Shown: in pieces, positions 48,641-59,757 of the stretch
Layout: each line of letters begins with the position of its first letter
Numbering within the stretch: the stretch's first letter is position 1
Source of the DNA: Diphasiastrum complanatum
Lineage: Eukaryota > Streptophyta > Lycopodiopsida > Lycopodiales > Lycopodiaceae
DNA length: 64,000 bases
Assembly: GCA_029204225.1 (NCBI GenBank)
Contig: CM055096.1
Location: forward strand, 67,742,370-67,806,369
Direction of reading: 5' to 3'
Program-made: the position numbers and the translations under genes
Notes under the pieces: model-generated
What the model saw: only the letters and a program-made list of their open reading frames with translations
What the model was told of the DNA's origin: nothing
The model's database searches: none

Positions 48641-51600
48641 GACAGGACGATGTATATCAACTCATTGTAATATTAATCATATTGCTCACAGATGCGATTA
48701 CACTTTGTTAATTGACTAGTTGACATCAAACAAGAAGTCGACGCATGTGAGTACACAGTTTTTGGTCATCATTTTTTTGTGATACATAAATTTCTTTATT
48801 CACTTGTGCATATGGCAACCAATGTTGATAGAAAATGAAATTCAATGCGTTGATAGGTAACAAATTCCAAACTTGAGATCCATTTACATTCTGTTTTATA
48901 CCGAGGGGCCTTGTTTTCATCAGTCTCGGTGTTACCCGCGGAATGCCTCTTGCCACCTTGACTCTCTTTATAACCCTCTCTATATGCCTCCCTATAACCC
49001 TCTCTATAAATGTTTCAAAAACAAGTTCAAATTTTTGTAGGCTTATACCGAGGCCAAAAACCGAACCCAAGGCTCGAGCATTCCGCTACCCCCGCGACTC
49101 ATTTCAAAAACTATCTTTCAAAAAAACGCGCAAAAAAAGCCTTGGAAACTGTGCGTCCTCTTGTAGTGTCCCAAGGATTTTGGCAAGTACTCATCATAGA
49201 ATGCAATTATGTACGTCGATTATTCTCAGGAAACCTCTTTTGAGTTATCCTCCAAAAATCTGCATTTTATACAACTTCCCAGTTTTTGAAGACTTTCGCT
49301 TATAAAAAGGTCTACATGCTTGTATAAAAAATCGTGAGACATTTTATGATGCCCGTTTTTGAGAAAACTTGCGAGTTCCATTCCTTTAGTTTGTCGATTT
49401 TCCAGAGCGCTCCAAGAACTTGACATAGATATCTTCAATTGGCAAAAAATCGGATTGGCTTTAAACCATAAGAGGTACCTAGTTTCAAGTACCCAAATTG
49501 GGATATAAGATTTGAAATTTCAGAACCACACGTCAATACCCTAAGCGTCAAATTCCAACTATGGCCCGTACATCCCGTACGCCCATGAGAGAGAAAGAGA
49601 GTAAGGAGAGTTTTGCTATATGCCAAAGCGATGGTATCACGAATGCTTATGTTTCTCTCTTTTTGTTGTTGTTCGTGTTGAATCCTGATATGGAGATGGA
49701 TAGTACATACCTCTCTCATTTTTTATAATGGAGCTGTTGGTTGCAGAAGTCTTGAAAGAAAAGCAATTTCTGTAGCCATGAGCGGAACGCCGCCGTTCAG
49801 CTTTGTCCTAGCAAATACTCTACTACGGCAGAGCAGCCATACTGCAGCTTCTTACGTATTCTACAGCTTCACGGATCGTGTAGGCTGCCACACCCCTGCA
49901 CTGATGCAGTAAGCATATTTTTCGAGCTCAGCATCACAATCTGTCAGCTCTCCATAGAAAATCGTGCTCTACCTGAGCGGCGACTCGCGAGACTAGTGCT
50001 GAGAACTCTATACACACTGGTGAGTTTCGTTATATAAGGAATTGATGATAGCTATAACGCTAGTGCCTGCTCAGATGCGACAATGTTACGAGAGGACTCA
50101 GAAGATGACCATCAGCAACGTCTCTGTAAAGCTTACACTGTACAGTAACTAGGAGAGGCATGCTTGGCTGGCTTTTTCCTTGGAACGCATACCTTGGACC
50201 TTGGCCTTCCGTTTGTACGTATGTCCTGGGATTCGACAGTGGGCATTCTCTTTTTTCCCTCTGAAACAGTGGCCATTCAGTCTGTAGTATGTGATATTAA
50301 TCTGTGAACAAAGAGCTAGTAGCTACTGGCGAGATAATCCCTGGAAAGAAGAATCGCTGGGCAGTGGATGCAGGCTTGGAGTGGGAGGAATGATGGCGTT
50401 ACGAACATATGCATGCATGGGTTCATGCATGGCATTGCATGTGAAGGGTCAGGAGCCAGGACTGAGCGGGGTGACCCAGCAAGGCACTCAGAACTGGTGC
50501 GATATTGACTTGAAGAGGCATCAGCACAGTCATCAGTGGCTGTCGCTCAGACTCCAGATATATCATAGTCGCTTTGTACAACATGCTTCGAGTCCCGACG
50601 GCATCTGTGTCATTGAAATTTGAGAGTATGAGTAACCAATAATGCTTACTGGTTCTTTACACAAATCTTGCTGCTATTACAAACTGCAGCCATATTTGCT
50701 TTATGGGATGATTGTAATTCGTAGTTGCTCTGGCTTATGTTTGCTTTTCCCAAAAAGCCAGCGGATTTGAGTTGCCTCGTGGACCAACAGAAACGAGCAT
50801 ATAATATAGTTAAATGAGAATGTCTAGATATCATCGGAATTCAATGCTTGCACCAAGCTCACGACAGCCCTTTTTATGCAAGATGAAGCATGAATGAAAT
50901 ACAATATAAAATATAATTAGTCTTTGGAGGATATTTGAGATTTTCATTTCAACACGACTGAAGAAGTGCAGTAGCATTATTACATGCCATGTCTGGTGGA
51001 TTGGCCCCGGCCATCATTGAATGAAGAAAGTTCAAAGGTCAATCAGGTCCAATCTTTGAGATGAAATCATTATCAAAGCTGTGTCATTTACCCATAGGCG
51101 AGTATGGGTCCGGGGACCCGGGTCCCAGAAATGTAAGAGCCTTTAGTGCATAAGAAGAGATTTTGACCACCCATTGAAGCAAAAAGTACATAGAACACAC
51201 TTTAGTCTCAGTTTTTAACCAAACCATCTAAACATCACAAATTTCAGACAAACTGTTTACATAGGACTAGATCACCTTTATCAGTTTCAGAAAAATAGGA
51301 TATGTTTGTTGGCCCTTGCCCCTACTTGCGTGTTAAATAGGAAAAAGCATCAAATTGTTTCAAAATCAGCCTTACATTTTCTTCTTTATGCATGTGCCAA
51401 TTCTTGTCACTAAAAGTAAATTTCTGTGCAAGTACTTCAAGCTTTTTCAAATGTTCATTGAAAATTGTCAACTCTCCATCCGTAGGAAAGTTAATGTTTC
51501 AAATTAGAAATTGTTCTAAAGTCTCGTATGACTTGCATTAACAAATGTTCTCATAACATGGAAATGTGAATAAGTACATAGTTCTTATAGTATATAATAC

Positions 51601-51866
51601 AAAGAGAGAACAAAATCTACTCTCAAGGACTATGTAAGTCATGGTACTGGAATCTTTGTTGTTTTTTTGTCTAGACTTATTACATGAAACTGAGTTGCAA
51701 ATTCATTTCAAGTAGAAATGCAGTAATATAAGAAAAGTTTAGTTCTCCTTGAGACTTTGGATTAAAAAAACAATGATGCTTAATTTTTCTACGAGTGGCA
51801 TTTGGGTCTCTATAAGTCTCTTTTTTCTAATTTATTAAGGATGAAAACTAATTACATGTGTATTGA

Positions 51867-51867
<1 letters not shown>
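48641..51867. other. Gene-free stretch
   Basis: No supportable gene. 49780-50620 is somewhat richer in GC than its surroundings and has a 110-aa plus frame (50291-50623) without recognised motifs; it could be host-gene debris. 50860-51860 is AT-rich with nothing recognised. Confidence 0.45.

Positions 51868-51912
<45 letters not shown>
51868..51912. repeat. (TG)n microsatellite
   Basis: About 45 bp of TG dinucleotides. Confidence 0.97.
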
Positions 51913-51914
<2 letters not shown>

Positions 51915-51977
51915 CATAAAATTATTGCCAAATTTTATGTAATTTAAAACCAAAAAAATTTGTGAGACTTCTTATCA

Positions 51978-52207
51978 CAATTCTCAAGTGGACAGCCCCT
52001 AAAAAGTTAATAGATATTAGCACATGAAAATTTAGATGGTTCAATGTGCATGCGGAGAACGGCAGGCTGCCATCTTGTACGTGCACATTTTGCAATTCTC
52101 AAGTGGACTTCCAATAAAAAGTTAACACATAGCAAATGAAAATTTTGATGGAATGTGTATGTGGAGAACCAATGACGGGCTGCCACATAATATGTGCACA
52201 TTTTGTT
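51978..52207. repeat. 115-bp tandem duplication
   Basis: Two adjacent units begin CAATTCTCAAGTGGAC (51978 and 52093), share AAAAAGTTAA, CATGAAAATTT / AATGAAAATTT, GGAGAAC and GGCTGCCA, and end GTGCACATTTTG. A partial third echo (TGTGTATGTG.CA) follows to about 52250. Confidence 0.85.
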
Positions 52208-52420
52208 AGAATGTGTATGTGTCATATGGCAACTCATCATTGGCTATCCACACATTGCATGTTCCATCAATTTTTTTCACCCAAACTGTGAAAATCTAAT
52301 AATAATATAAAAGATGACAAAAATTCGCACATGCAAGGAAGGCCCGACCTTCCTCAAGCCCGCGCACAACGAGGCCCTCAAGCATCCATCTCCTAGGAAG
52401 GAAGGCCTTCTATTGATCCC

Positions 52421-52426
<6 letters not shown>

Positions 52427-52459
<33 letters not shown>
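52427..52459. repeat. (CA)n microsatellite
   Basis: About 33 bp of CA dinucleotides. Confidence 0.95.
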
Positions 52460-52460
<1 letters not shown>

Positions 52461-52559
52461 ACACACATTATCCTCTATGAATCAAACTATGTAAAAATTA
52501 GAGACTAGGAAAATAATCATTTCTCAAACATACTAATCCCCCTAATGTAATTTACCAGC

Positions 52560-54430
52560 GACTATTAGCCATGGACATGATAATAAATTTGGTGTTTGTT
52601 GTAATAAGCCTTACTTTTCTATAATATGAAGTAAGAACCAATCAAGAATGATTGATAGTGATCTATCCATATATTATATTTTGTTGAATGAAATGAGTCG
52701 TGGCTCCTTTAATATTCTATCATTCCTTGCTTTCCAGATACAAAATAGATTGGCACATCTAAGATCATGCGATTGACTTCTTGTAGCTTGATTTACAATG
52801 GTATCCCCAAGAGTATTTCATTAATTTGAATCTTATCAAGATGAAAAGAAAGCCATTCTAAACAAAAAAAAAAATTATCACCTTCCAAATCATGACAAAC
52901 CTACAGTTAAATTTTAGTCTCATAGTATGGATCTATATTTAAAACCATCAATCATTTACTCCATTTGTTATCTACATGATCCATAACGATTTTTTAATTC
53001 CAATGCTCATTATGAACACAAATGACCAAAGTACTAGTATCATCTAGCAAATGCAAGTAACATGTGATATAAGAAAATATACCATTATGCCTAAATAGAA
53101 GTTTACAACTAAAATATTTTTATTTATATGCACTTTTCTAGATTGCCTAAGTATCTTTGATTTACTTTAATAACCTTGCAAGCAAGCGTTTAATATTTTT
53201 TGTTTTTTTATCATGTCAAGTGCATATTTTTTTCTTCAAGCTCTCTTTACTAATGATCTCTCTTGTAGTCCATGCATCATTGTTGCAAGATACAACCCCT
53301 AAGTCTTATATTTTCATCTGTAAGTACATAATCATTTTTCCCTCTTGCTAATATGTTATGAGTAGATTTTCTATGACTATACCCTCAATTTGTAAGAGAA
53401 AGTTCAAAAACCATACACACCATTTCCTATTTCACAACCTCAAGGCTTGAAACTTCTTAGCTACCATTCTCTCCATTCTTAGTGTCACATCATTAAAGGT
53501 CAATGAAATCTCAAAATTGAAGTGAATATCTTGCCAAGTAGTTGTGTCCTGCCTAAATTATTCGTAGAAACTCTTAGATACTAGTGTGATGCACCATCTC
53601 AAGTTCCATTAATGAGGTTGTTTTTTCTCATGAGAAGTCACTTAAGATGGCCTTGATTTTGTTAAAGTTAGTGGAAAAGTATTCCAACACAAATTTCTTT
53701 CAAAGAAACATGCATGATTGTGGATCTCAAATAATCCTTGCTACGAAACACAAAGTATATGCATACTAGAAATATATTATATTTTGAAATATTGTCATTA
53801 CCGAGTGATTGGTCTTGTACACTTACATAAACTCCTCGTGGATATTATTTGTGTGGGCATCTCAAAGGGTGATAGACTTGAGCTATTTCCCCAAGAACTC
53901 ACTTAAGTCTACTCATTTCATTCAATACAAGCTTAATATCTAATGCCAACATTTTTTGATACATTTTTAGAATATATCTAACCTTACCAATAACACTGAG
54001 AATTAACCGAGTTTTCAAGAGTAGTGTGCCTAATTGTTCATCACATCAATTAAAAAACAAAACAATTAAGTCGTTCATCCATAAGGTAGAAACATAAAGA
54101 CAATCCATTTCATATAATATGGAGGCACAATGGTTGTTGAACCAACCCAATGGCATAAGTGTGAGCCTAGCGACTATTGGCTCAAAGCTTGAGTGATAAC
54201 TAGACAAAAAGAATGTCATAAGGGTCCTTCCACTTGGGCCTATCACAGTGGAAAAACCAAAATAATGATTTTCCCATGTTACATTCAATATGGATTGACT
54301 AATCTCCAAGGCCACCAATTTAAGAGGCTTACGCTAGTAAGAAGAGTTGAGACCTAGAGCTGAAAATTTTGGAGCAAGTTGAGCTACTAAATTTTGATTG
54401 TCTAACTCTCGCTATAGTTTTGCTACCATT
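52560..54430 (-). mobile_element. LINE remnant
   Basis: Minus strand. Near 52750 the translation gives ANLFCIWKARNDRILKEPRL, the hallmark C-terminal zf-RVT motif of plant non-LTR retrotransposons. Near 54320-54190 it reads LVALEISQSILNVTWENHYF followed by GPSGRTLMTFFLS, resembling the endonuclease's (G/A)SGG..LLW region. The span between them, about 1.4 kb, has no clean RT box and many stops; it is shorter than a full ORF2, so deletions are likely. Confidence 0.55.
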
Positions 54431-54452
54431 ATGTGCCTCCCCTCAATCTTGT

Positions 54453-55153
54453 TGTGAAAGTACTGTACTTTAGGACCATAAATGGATCTACAAAAGATCC
54501 ACAAGAGTGATTGGATGTTTGTTTAACAATCTATCTAAAAACTAGACACAAATAAGTTGATCTAGATTGGCAATTTGACAAACAACAAGCATTAACAATC
54601 AAAAGACTTGATCAACATTGAAATCCGAGCCCACACGTGTGTACTACAGGCTGTAGTACGGCCTTCAACCTGAGAAACAAGTAGAAATTGATTTGGTTTC
54701 ATTTGGATCACAAAAACTCAATGTACATAGTGAACTAGCTTGAGATTGTCAATGAGCTCCAAAAATTTTCTATCTACTCACTATGGAGAGAGGGAATACA
54801 TAGCAAATTCGACTTTCTTCTTGAAGTTAGGTGGATTTCCAACATGTAATAAGAGAGTTAACTCACTCTCCTTGACCTAAAATGAAACCCTAGTCTATTT
54901 CCTAGAGTCATGCTTGGTAGATAGCTAGTTGGTCAAATTTCCACCTTAAATTTAGGTGTAGGTCCTATAAAGTAGGGATGACCACCAAATAGACATGACC
55001 AACTCTCTTGACTTGACCTAACCTACATTATGATGGGTTTCCCATGTGGCATCATGGCCTCACATGTGTGGGACCCACTTGTGTACACAATTTACACTAT
55101 TCTACATGGTTTTTTATCAAGCTAGATTTGCCAATTTTTGACAATTCTTCACA
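54453..55153 (-). repeat. 3' LTR of the gag-protease derivative
   Basis: 701 bp. On the minus strand it starts TGTGAAGAATTGTC and ends TACTTTCACA. It holds CACACGTGTG (54632-54641) beside a perfect palindrome-like pair GTACTACAG/CTGTAGTAC (54641-54659). Related in its outer parts to the LTRs at 58324 and 63292. Confidence 0.93.
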
Positions 55154-55521
55154 CTCCTCCTCAAATTTAGCTTGATCTATTTACAACTCACTTACTAGAT
55201 GAATGAAAGCTTTTAGAAGTGTCTAAAAAGTCCAGCTACAAACAAGGAACTTTTGAGACTCCAATAGAGAATGATGTCCATGAAGGATCTTTCACCACCT
55301 CTTAAAGGATCCCTTACAAGATGTTCCATAAATGTGTCATGTAGCACACTTCAAAAACTATACATCATGCCAAGCCATGGATTCCAAGGTATTTTGTGCA
55401 CTTGAAGATATATGTCCAAAGATTTCCAAAGCAAATGATGTTTCATATTTTATGACTCTATTCAAACTATTACAAAAATAGTTATCCAATGAAATTGCTT
55501 TATCAACAACAAATGTAGATT

Positions 55522-57195
55522 TCAAACATCCCATTTCATTGTCTTGTCATACAAAGTAATAAACACCATGGATCTTAAAGATAAGCAACAAGTCACTCCA
55601 TGTCTACTAATACTATCTAACAAGTACTCAAAGATAGTAGACTCTCCAATGCTCACCACCCTTGCAAGATGCACACTTGAATGGACAATTTGCATGCTAT
55701 TTGATGACTCAGCCATTTTCATTGAGGACTCCCTTGGAACTCTCAAGCTTTGAGGCTGATCCTCAAGATCTTCCTCCTTTTGATGCTCCTCCTCAATGCA
55801 AGCAAGATCACACTTTGCCAAGATCTCCTCCTTTGCCAAGCTCATTCTTTCAAAAGAAACACTAGCTTCCAACTTAAACAATCTTCCATGTTTAAATCCC
55901 TTTGCAATGCAAACATCATTCTTCAAGATGAAGCAAACACCATGCTTAAAGTGGACATCCAAACCACTTTCTAAGAGTAGACCAACACTAAGCATATTCT
56001 TGGTGATTGATGGTACATAAAGGACATTTTCTACATCCATGCATTTTGAGGATTCTAGATACAAAGAGATGGTGCCAACACCATCTATCCTACACTCTTC
56101 ATCATTTGCAGTAAAGACAAACTTTTTAGCATCATTGAAAGAGTGCAAGGTTGAGAAAAAGTCCTCTTCACAAGACATGTGGGAGCTAGCCCCACTGTCG
56201 ATCCACCAATTGTCTCTTGATTTGCTATTGCTTGTTGGTGAGGATGTAGATGCCATCAGGATTACATCTACTTTATCCTCCTCCTCCTCCTTTGCAAGGT
56301 TTCCTTGTTTGTCCTCCTCCACTTGTGCTCTTAGCCTCTTGTAGCATTCAGATGCATAATGCCCCTTCTTTCCACAAAAGAAGCATTTATGCTTTGACTT
56401 GTCCTTTGAGCTTGATGCATCATCCTCTTCTTTGGCCTCCTTTGGATGCTTCTTCTTTCCATTGGTCTTCTTTTTGCCCTTGAATGAGAAATTGGCTTTC
56501 TCATCACCATCCTGCAAAGACAAGGAACTCATCCTAGATTTTGCATGGAGCATCCTACACTCTTCAGCCACTAATACACTGTGAAGTTTTTCTATAGTTG
56601 GCAAAGTGTCTTGGATGGCAAAACTTTGGACCAAATTTGCAAAGTCATCTCCTAGACCATTAAGAACAATTTGTACAAGCTCTCCATCATGAATCTTCTC
56701 TCCAATGGAAGCCAACTCCCTATTTAGAGACTTGATTCTAAGTACATAATCCTGTGTACTCTCCTCACTTCTCCTCATGCTTTGCAAAATTTGATTTCTA
56801 AGCATAAGAACTCTAGAAGTGTTGCTAGACTCATAGATTGATTTTAAAGACTCCCAAGCCTCTTTAGCACTAGTACAAGCTGATTCTTTTCTTAACAAAT
56901 CATTGCTCACATTCATCTTCACACAATGAAGTGCAAGCCTAGATCTCTTCTTGTATCTAGCTAACTCCTGTGCACCTAGAGGTTCATCTTCATCTTCAAT
57001 CAAGAACTCATAAAGGTCTTGGAGCACCAAGAGTGACTCCATCCTAACCTTCCAAATAGCATAATCTGTAGAATTCAACCTCTCACTACCTTCTAGAAGG
57101 TATGCTCCAGCAGATCCCATCTTACTAGTGACTTCTACAAACACGAAATAGATTGACTTGAAACTCACAAAGGTCTCAGACTTGCTGTGTTTCAC
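55522..57195 (-). CDS. copia gag-protease polyprotein, intact 557-aa frame
   Basis: A 557-codon open frame; the likelier start is the Met at residue 26 (57120, MGSAGAYLLEG). Domains: UBN2-type gag (about 45-215, YAIWKVRMESLLVLQD, NQILQSMRRSEES, VLNGLGDDF), a lysine-rich linker, a CCHC knuckle at 271-284 (CFFCGKKGHYASEC), the retropepsin active site WWIDSGASSHM with DSG at 333-335, and GAG-pre-integrase start (KNMLSVGLLLESGLDVHFKH). After about residue 440 it jumps to the integrase-RT linker (QPQSLRVPRESS) and then about 60 unrecognised residues. Gag and protease look undamaged, so it could supply or hijack particles in trans; integrase and RT are absent. Confidence 0.88.
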   Translation of the reverse strand: MKHSKSETFVSFKSIYFVFVEVTSKMGSAGAYLLEGSERLNSTDYAIWKVRMESLLVLQDLYEFLIEDEDEPLGAQELARYKKRSRLALHCVKMNVSNDLLRKESACTSAKEAWESLKSIYESSNTSRVLMLRNQILQSMRRSEESTQDYVLRIKSLNRELASIGEKIHDGELVQIVLNGLGDDFANLVQSFAIQDTLPTIEKLHSVLVAEECRMLHAKSRMSSLSLQDGDEKANFSFKGKKKTNGKKKHPKEAKEEDDASSSKDKSKHKCFFCGKKGHYASECYKRLRAQVEEDKQGNLAKEEEEDKVDVILMASTSSPTSNSKSRDNWWIDSGASSHMSCEEDFFSTLHSFNDAKKFVFTANDEECRIDGVGTISLYLESSKCMDVENVLYVPSITKNMLSVGLLLESGLDVHFKHGVCFILKNDVCIAKGFKHGRLFKLEASVSFERMSLAKEEILAKCDLACIEEEHQKEEDLEDQPQSLRVPRESSMKMAESSNSMQIVHSSVHLARVVSIGESTIFEYLLDSISRHGVTCCLSLRSMVFITLYDKTMKWDV

Positions 57196-57247
57196 TCAAA
57201 TATGATTTCTAATCCAACAAATGGACTTATAATCACAGTTCTATATT

Positions 57248-57526
57248 TACTCACTATGGAGAGAGGGAATACATAGCAAATTCGACTTCCTTCTTGAAGT
57301 TAGGTGGATTTCCAGCATGTAATAAGAAAGTTAACTCACTCTCCTTGACCTAAAATGAAAGGGATGACCACCAAATAGACTTGACTTGACCTAACCTACA
57401 TTATTATGGGTTTCCCATGTGGCATCATGGCCTCACATGTGTGGGACCCACTTGTGTACACAATTTACACTATTCTACATGGTTTTTGATCAAGCTAGAT
57501 TTGCCAATTTTTGGCAATTCTTCACA
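57248..57526 (-). repeat. Truncated 5' LTR
   Basis: 279 bp matching the 3' LTR from its TGTGAAGAATTG start to the CTCACTATGGAG region, with about 115 bp missing inside near 57361. The promoter-distal part and PBS are gone. Confidence 0.9.
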
Positions 57527-57531
57527 CTTGT

Positions 57532-58318
57532 AACATAGCATTGTTCTGAAACTACACACCTTTGTAGACTTGAAATGTTTTTGGAACTTTAAAGCTTGGT
57601 GGTTTCTATCCAACTCCTGGCAACAAGCTCCATTAGTTTTTCAGGCTTAAACTCATGCTTTCGAGCTAGCTCTTGACTTTTAAGTGCTAAGCAACCAACT
57701 CGCCATAGGTTTAAGGCTTAGTCTTGTGCCTCTAGACGTGTTCTAGGACTTTGGGAATGTCACCCATTCGAGTCTTCCTAGACATTCTTGTCACACCCAA
57801 GTCAACTTTCACAATGTCATATTTTGTAGCAATTTTTAGGCTACGCCAATGTTGAGCTTTTCGACTGCAAGTGTCTTTGAACTCTCCACTAGTTGCCCCT
57901 CTAGGTGTGGTTTACTTGTTTCCATATTATACGTGGCCATTGGATTTAATTCATTTGATTTTTCACCTTGTAAGAGGTGTAGGAGGCTTGTGAAAATTGC
58001 AAGATCATGTTCTATCATTGTTTTCATATCCAATTGGATGCATGGCAATGGTTTTTGGAAATGGTTTGACAATGTAAGGCTTCTTGCCATTATATAGAAT
58101 CACTATCTCAACACCCTTTGCTAAGAAGATAACAGTATTGTATTTTAAGATTACATAAATACATCAGATCTAATCTAATTTTTAACACTCTCCAGTGTAA
58201 AACAATAATCTGTAGCAATGTCTAGAGTGTCCAAAAGATGTTATGCATGTTCCTACTACCTTGTACTTGACTCACACTTAAGCACACCAAAAAACCATTA
58301 GGTTTGACACACAAAGTA
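57532..58318. other. Non-coding
   Basis: No gene or element recognised; a small frame pair at 57836-58097 lacks motifs. Confidence 0.5.
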
Positions 58319-58323
58319 TCATT

Positions 58324-58893
58324 TGTGAAAAATTGCCTACATTGTCAAAGCTAGCCATGTAGAATATTGTATATTTTGTCAATATTTTTTGTTAGTCACT
58401 TGAATGGCCAAAGTGCCACTTGTCAATCCACACCTAATGTAGGTTACCATGAGTCAAGAGGAGTGGTTGTGTCCATTTGGTAGTGATTCCTACTTTGTAG
58501 GATCTAGACCTTGATTTATGATGAGATTTGCACCTACCAAGCATGACTTTTGGATCTAGGCTAGGGTTTTCACTTTAGGGCAAGAAAGTTGAGTCTACTT
58601 CCTTATTACATGCTGGATTTTCACCTAAATTTGCAAGGGAAGTGTCTTTTACTATGTATTTCCATTCTCCATAGTGAGAAGATAGAAACTTTTTGGAGCC
58701 TCAAGAGGAAACTCAGATTTTCTCCTATTGTATGATGATAGCCATTGATTCCTCTACTTGTTTTCTATCAAGCTACTAAACTAGATCTTGTTTTCTATTG
58801 ATTAGTATCTAATAGATTGTTCAACAAGCACACAATAAACCTTGTGGATCATTCAAAGATCCATTTATGGTCCTTAGTACTGTACTTTCAACA
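58324..58893 (+). repeat. Copia LTR (5') with primer-binding site
   Basis: Starts TGTGAAAAATTGCC, ends CTTTCAACA and is followed by TGGTATCAGAGCCA (58894), the initiator-Met PBS. The same LTR, reversed, lies at 63292-63959. After the PBS only about 115 bp remain before a purine tract (GAGGGGGGG, 59001-59009) and a different LTR. Confidence 0.9.
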
Positions 58894-59009
58894 TGGTATC
58901 AGAGCCAAGTTAGACCTAACAGTTCATGGTGTCAAAGCCATGGTTAGGTGGCCCAAGTTGTGGAGCAAGTGACAACTAGGACCCCAACCAAGTGTGGCTT
59001 GAGGGGGGG

Positions 59010-59153
59010 CGTTGGAATATCAATCCACACTCTAGAGAGAACTATCTAACAGGGCGGATAGCTCAGTGGTAGAGCATCCCATCCAGTATGAGGGAGGTCT
59101 TGGGTCCGAATCCTAGTTTGTCCATCAATATTATGATTTATGGATTTCTAACA
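59010..59153 (+). mobile_element. Short TRIM-like LTR with tRNA-like insert
   Basis: Bounded on the left by a G-rich polypurine tract and on the right by CTAACA plus TGGTATCAGAGCCACG (PBS at 59154). It begins CGTTGGAATATC where TGTTGG is expected, a single C/T change. At 144 bp it is in the TRIM size range. The next purine tract (GAGTAGGGG, 59199-59207) lies only about 54 bp after this PBS, as in elements with no coding interior. No second copy of this LTR is present to prove it. Confidence 0.55.
59052..59123 (+). other. tRNA-like sequence within the short LTR
   Basis: 72 bp with a 7-bp acceptor stem (GGGCGGA / TTTGTCC, G-U pairs allowed), D arm GCTCAGTGGTAGAGC, T arm TTGGGTCCGAATCCTAG, A box TAGCTCAGTGG (59059-59069) and near-consensus B box GGTCCGAATCC (59103-59113). 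The anticodon arm is one base too long and pairs poorly, with no normal T33-anticodon loop, so it is a tRNA-derived sequence and probably not a working tRNA. It might act as a pol III promoter. Confidence 0.6.
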
Positions 59154-59207
59154 TGGTATCAGAGCCACGTGGGGGGTTTCCTTTGCCTGTGCTTGCTTGA
59201 GTAGGGG

Positions 59208-59757
59208 TGTTGCGGAATGTTTGTTGCAAGCCATGCACAAGAAAGTGTCGTGGGCTTGAGCGCCTAGTGAAGGCCTTGAGAATTCTCAATATCCCATAAG
59301 TAGCTGCTTGCCTTGAACTCTCCCATATATAAGTTGGGGCTTCTGTATATCCCCTATCCCCTGGTACCAGCCCTTTTGGGGGTTAGATGGCGGGTGGCTA
59401 GGCTACTGGGGTTGGGATCCTAGTACGCAGCTCGTGTGGGTACGTGTGTGTGTGTGGCCCTGAGGCCCACATTCTTTACATGTTGCGGGATGTTTGTTGC
59501 AAGCCACGCACAGGATAGTGTTGTGGGCTTGAGCGCCTAGCGAAGTCCTTGAGAATTCTCAATATCCCATAAGTAACTGCTTGCCTTGAACTCTCACATA
59601 TATAAGTTGGGGCTTCTGTATATCTTCTATCCCCTGGTACCAGCCCTTTTGGGGGTTAGACGGATGGCGGGTGGCTAGGCGACTGGGGTTGGGATCCCAG
59701 TACATGGCTCGTGTGGGTACGTGTGTCTGTGTGGCCCTGAGGCCCACATTCTTTACA
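59208..59757 (+). repeat. Two LTRs directly in tandem
   Basis: 59208-59480 (273 bp) and 59481-59757 (277 bp) are near-identical, each TGTTGCGG...TTCTTTACA, joined with no base between. The second is followed by TGGTATCAGAGC (PBS, 59758). Both contain GGTACCAGCCCTTTTGGGGG and GGGTGGCTAGGC.ACTGG. Confidence 0.9.

Larger units (their letters stand above)
54453..57526 (-). mobile_element. Gag-protease copia derivative with TSD CTTGT
   Basis: Minus-strand insertion flanked by CTTGT at 54448-54452 and 57527-57531. The 3' LTR is complete (54453-55153). The 5' LTR keeps only its first part (57248-57526, also with an internal gap), and the remainder plus the primer-binding site are deleted. The single long ORF covers gag and protease; integrase, RT and RNase H are missing. 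A purine tract (minus GAGGAGGAG) precedes the 3' LTR. Confidence 0.93.

Noticed and set aside
59052-59123. Functional tRNA gene
   Set aside because: The anticodon arm is too long and badly paired, and no usual T33-anticodon-R37 loop fits. Called tRNA-like only.
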